From: Candidatus Jettenia caeni
GTDB taxonomy: Bacteria; Planctomycetota; Brocadiia; Brocadiales; Brocadiaceae
Length of the DNA stretch: 64,000 nucleotides
Direction of reading: 5' to 3'
NCBI GenBank assembly: GCA_000296795.1
Contig: BAFH01000003.1
Location: forward strand, 372,401 to 436,400
Shown here: positions 63,861-64,000 of the stretch, in pieces
Layout: each line of letters begins with the position of its first letter
Position numbering within the stretch: the first letter of the stretch is position 1
The notes under the pieces: generated by a model
Told to the model about the DNA's origin: nothing
The model's database searches: none
What the model saw: only the letters and a program-made list of their open reading frames with translations
Program-made: the position numbers and the translations under genes

Positions 63861-64000
63861 GGTAGAGGAAATTCTCATTTCATCGGTTGCTAAATATTTT
63901 TTTATTAAAGAAGAATTAAATGGGTATAAGCACAGTCTTAAGGTCTTAAGATGCTATTGTGATAATTTTATGCGATTTCCCTGGGGTGCTAAATAGCTTT

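Noticed and set aside
1..64000. tRNA and rRNA genes
   Set aside because: I looked for T-arm and cloverleaf patterns in the gaps and saw none that fold convincingly.

Overview
This window reads as bacterial chromosome from an AT-rich, Gram-negative-type organism. My best guess is an anammox-like planctomycete (Brocadiales). The grounds are gene style only: a VWA/DUF4159 membrane pair, a eukaryote-like UDPGP pyrophosphorylase, an ADP-forming acetyl-CoA synthetase, long SBBP/LamG surface proteins, heme-based hybrid kinases, and many palindromic intergenic repeats. No rRNA, tRNA, CRISPR array, prophage or transposase is visible, so the assignment is an inference.

Layout. 1-6.4 kb: end of clpC, then radA, a secreted SHOCT-tailed protein, a 59-aa orphan, a globin-coupled hybrid histidine kinase and a small zinc-ribbon protein. 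6.4-15.5 kb (minus strand): cmk, rpsA, an RNA polymerase sigma factor and apt form one likely operon. Upstream of cmk lie the VWA membrane protein, a DUF4159 protein, a secreted PLD-type nuclease and mtaB. 15.8-18.5 kb: ald and a UDPGP-type pyrophosphorylase. 18.7-32.3 kb (plus strand): an AsmA-like protein, ADP-forming acetyl-CoA synthetase, a BioD-like/DRTGG protein, ftsH, a PAS-GGDEF protein, lon, a universal stress protein, archease and rtcB. This is a protein- and RNA-quality-control block. 32.5-38.4 kb: a GH15 glucoamylase-type enzyme with a C-terminal ferredoxin domain, translationally overlapped with a c-type-heme hybrid kinase and followed by two response regulators.

38.4-44.3 kb is the accessory, repeat-rich part. 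It begins with a sigma70-like promoter, a probable cyclic-di-GMP-I (GEMM) riboswitch and an intrinsic terminator. These lie upstream of a very large SBBP/LamG surface protein whose signal-peptide exon is cut off by an in-frame amber codon. The locus is bracketed by direct copies of a ~125-bp repeat and loaded with MITE-like palindromes, one of them inside the coding sequence. 44.3-51.9 kb: APC permease, TPR lipoprotein, anmK, and a large S41 carboxyl-terminal protease. 52-55.2 kb (minus strand): aprA-aprB-sat for sulfate activation and APS reduction. 55.7-63.9 kb: a GlcD-type oxidase, aspartate aminotransferase, rmuC, phosphoglucomutase with an FNR-like box, and malQ.

Themes. Glycogen/glucan handling is spread over four loci (GH15, malQ, phosphoglucomutase, UDPGP pyrophosphorylase). 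Gas/redox sensing recurs (globin kinase, c-heme kinase, FNR-like box, ferredoxin-tailed GH15). A c-di-GMP circuit is suggested by a GGDEF protein and the riboswitch in the same window. The strongest candidates for something undescribed are the riboswitch-controlled, repeat-invaded surface-protein locus, the GH15-ferredoxin fusion next to a c-heme kinase, and the sigma-factor ORF that lacks a canonical start codon.
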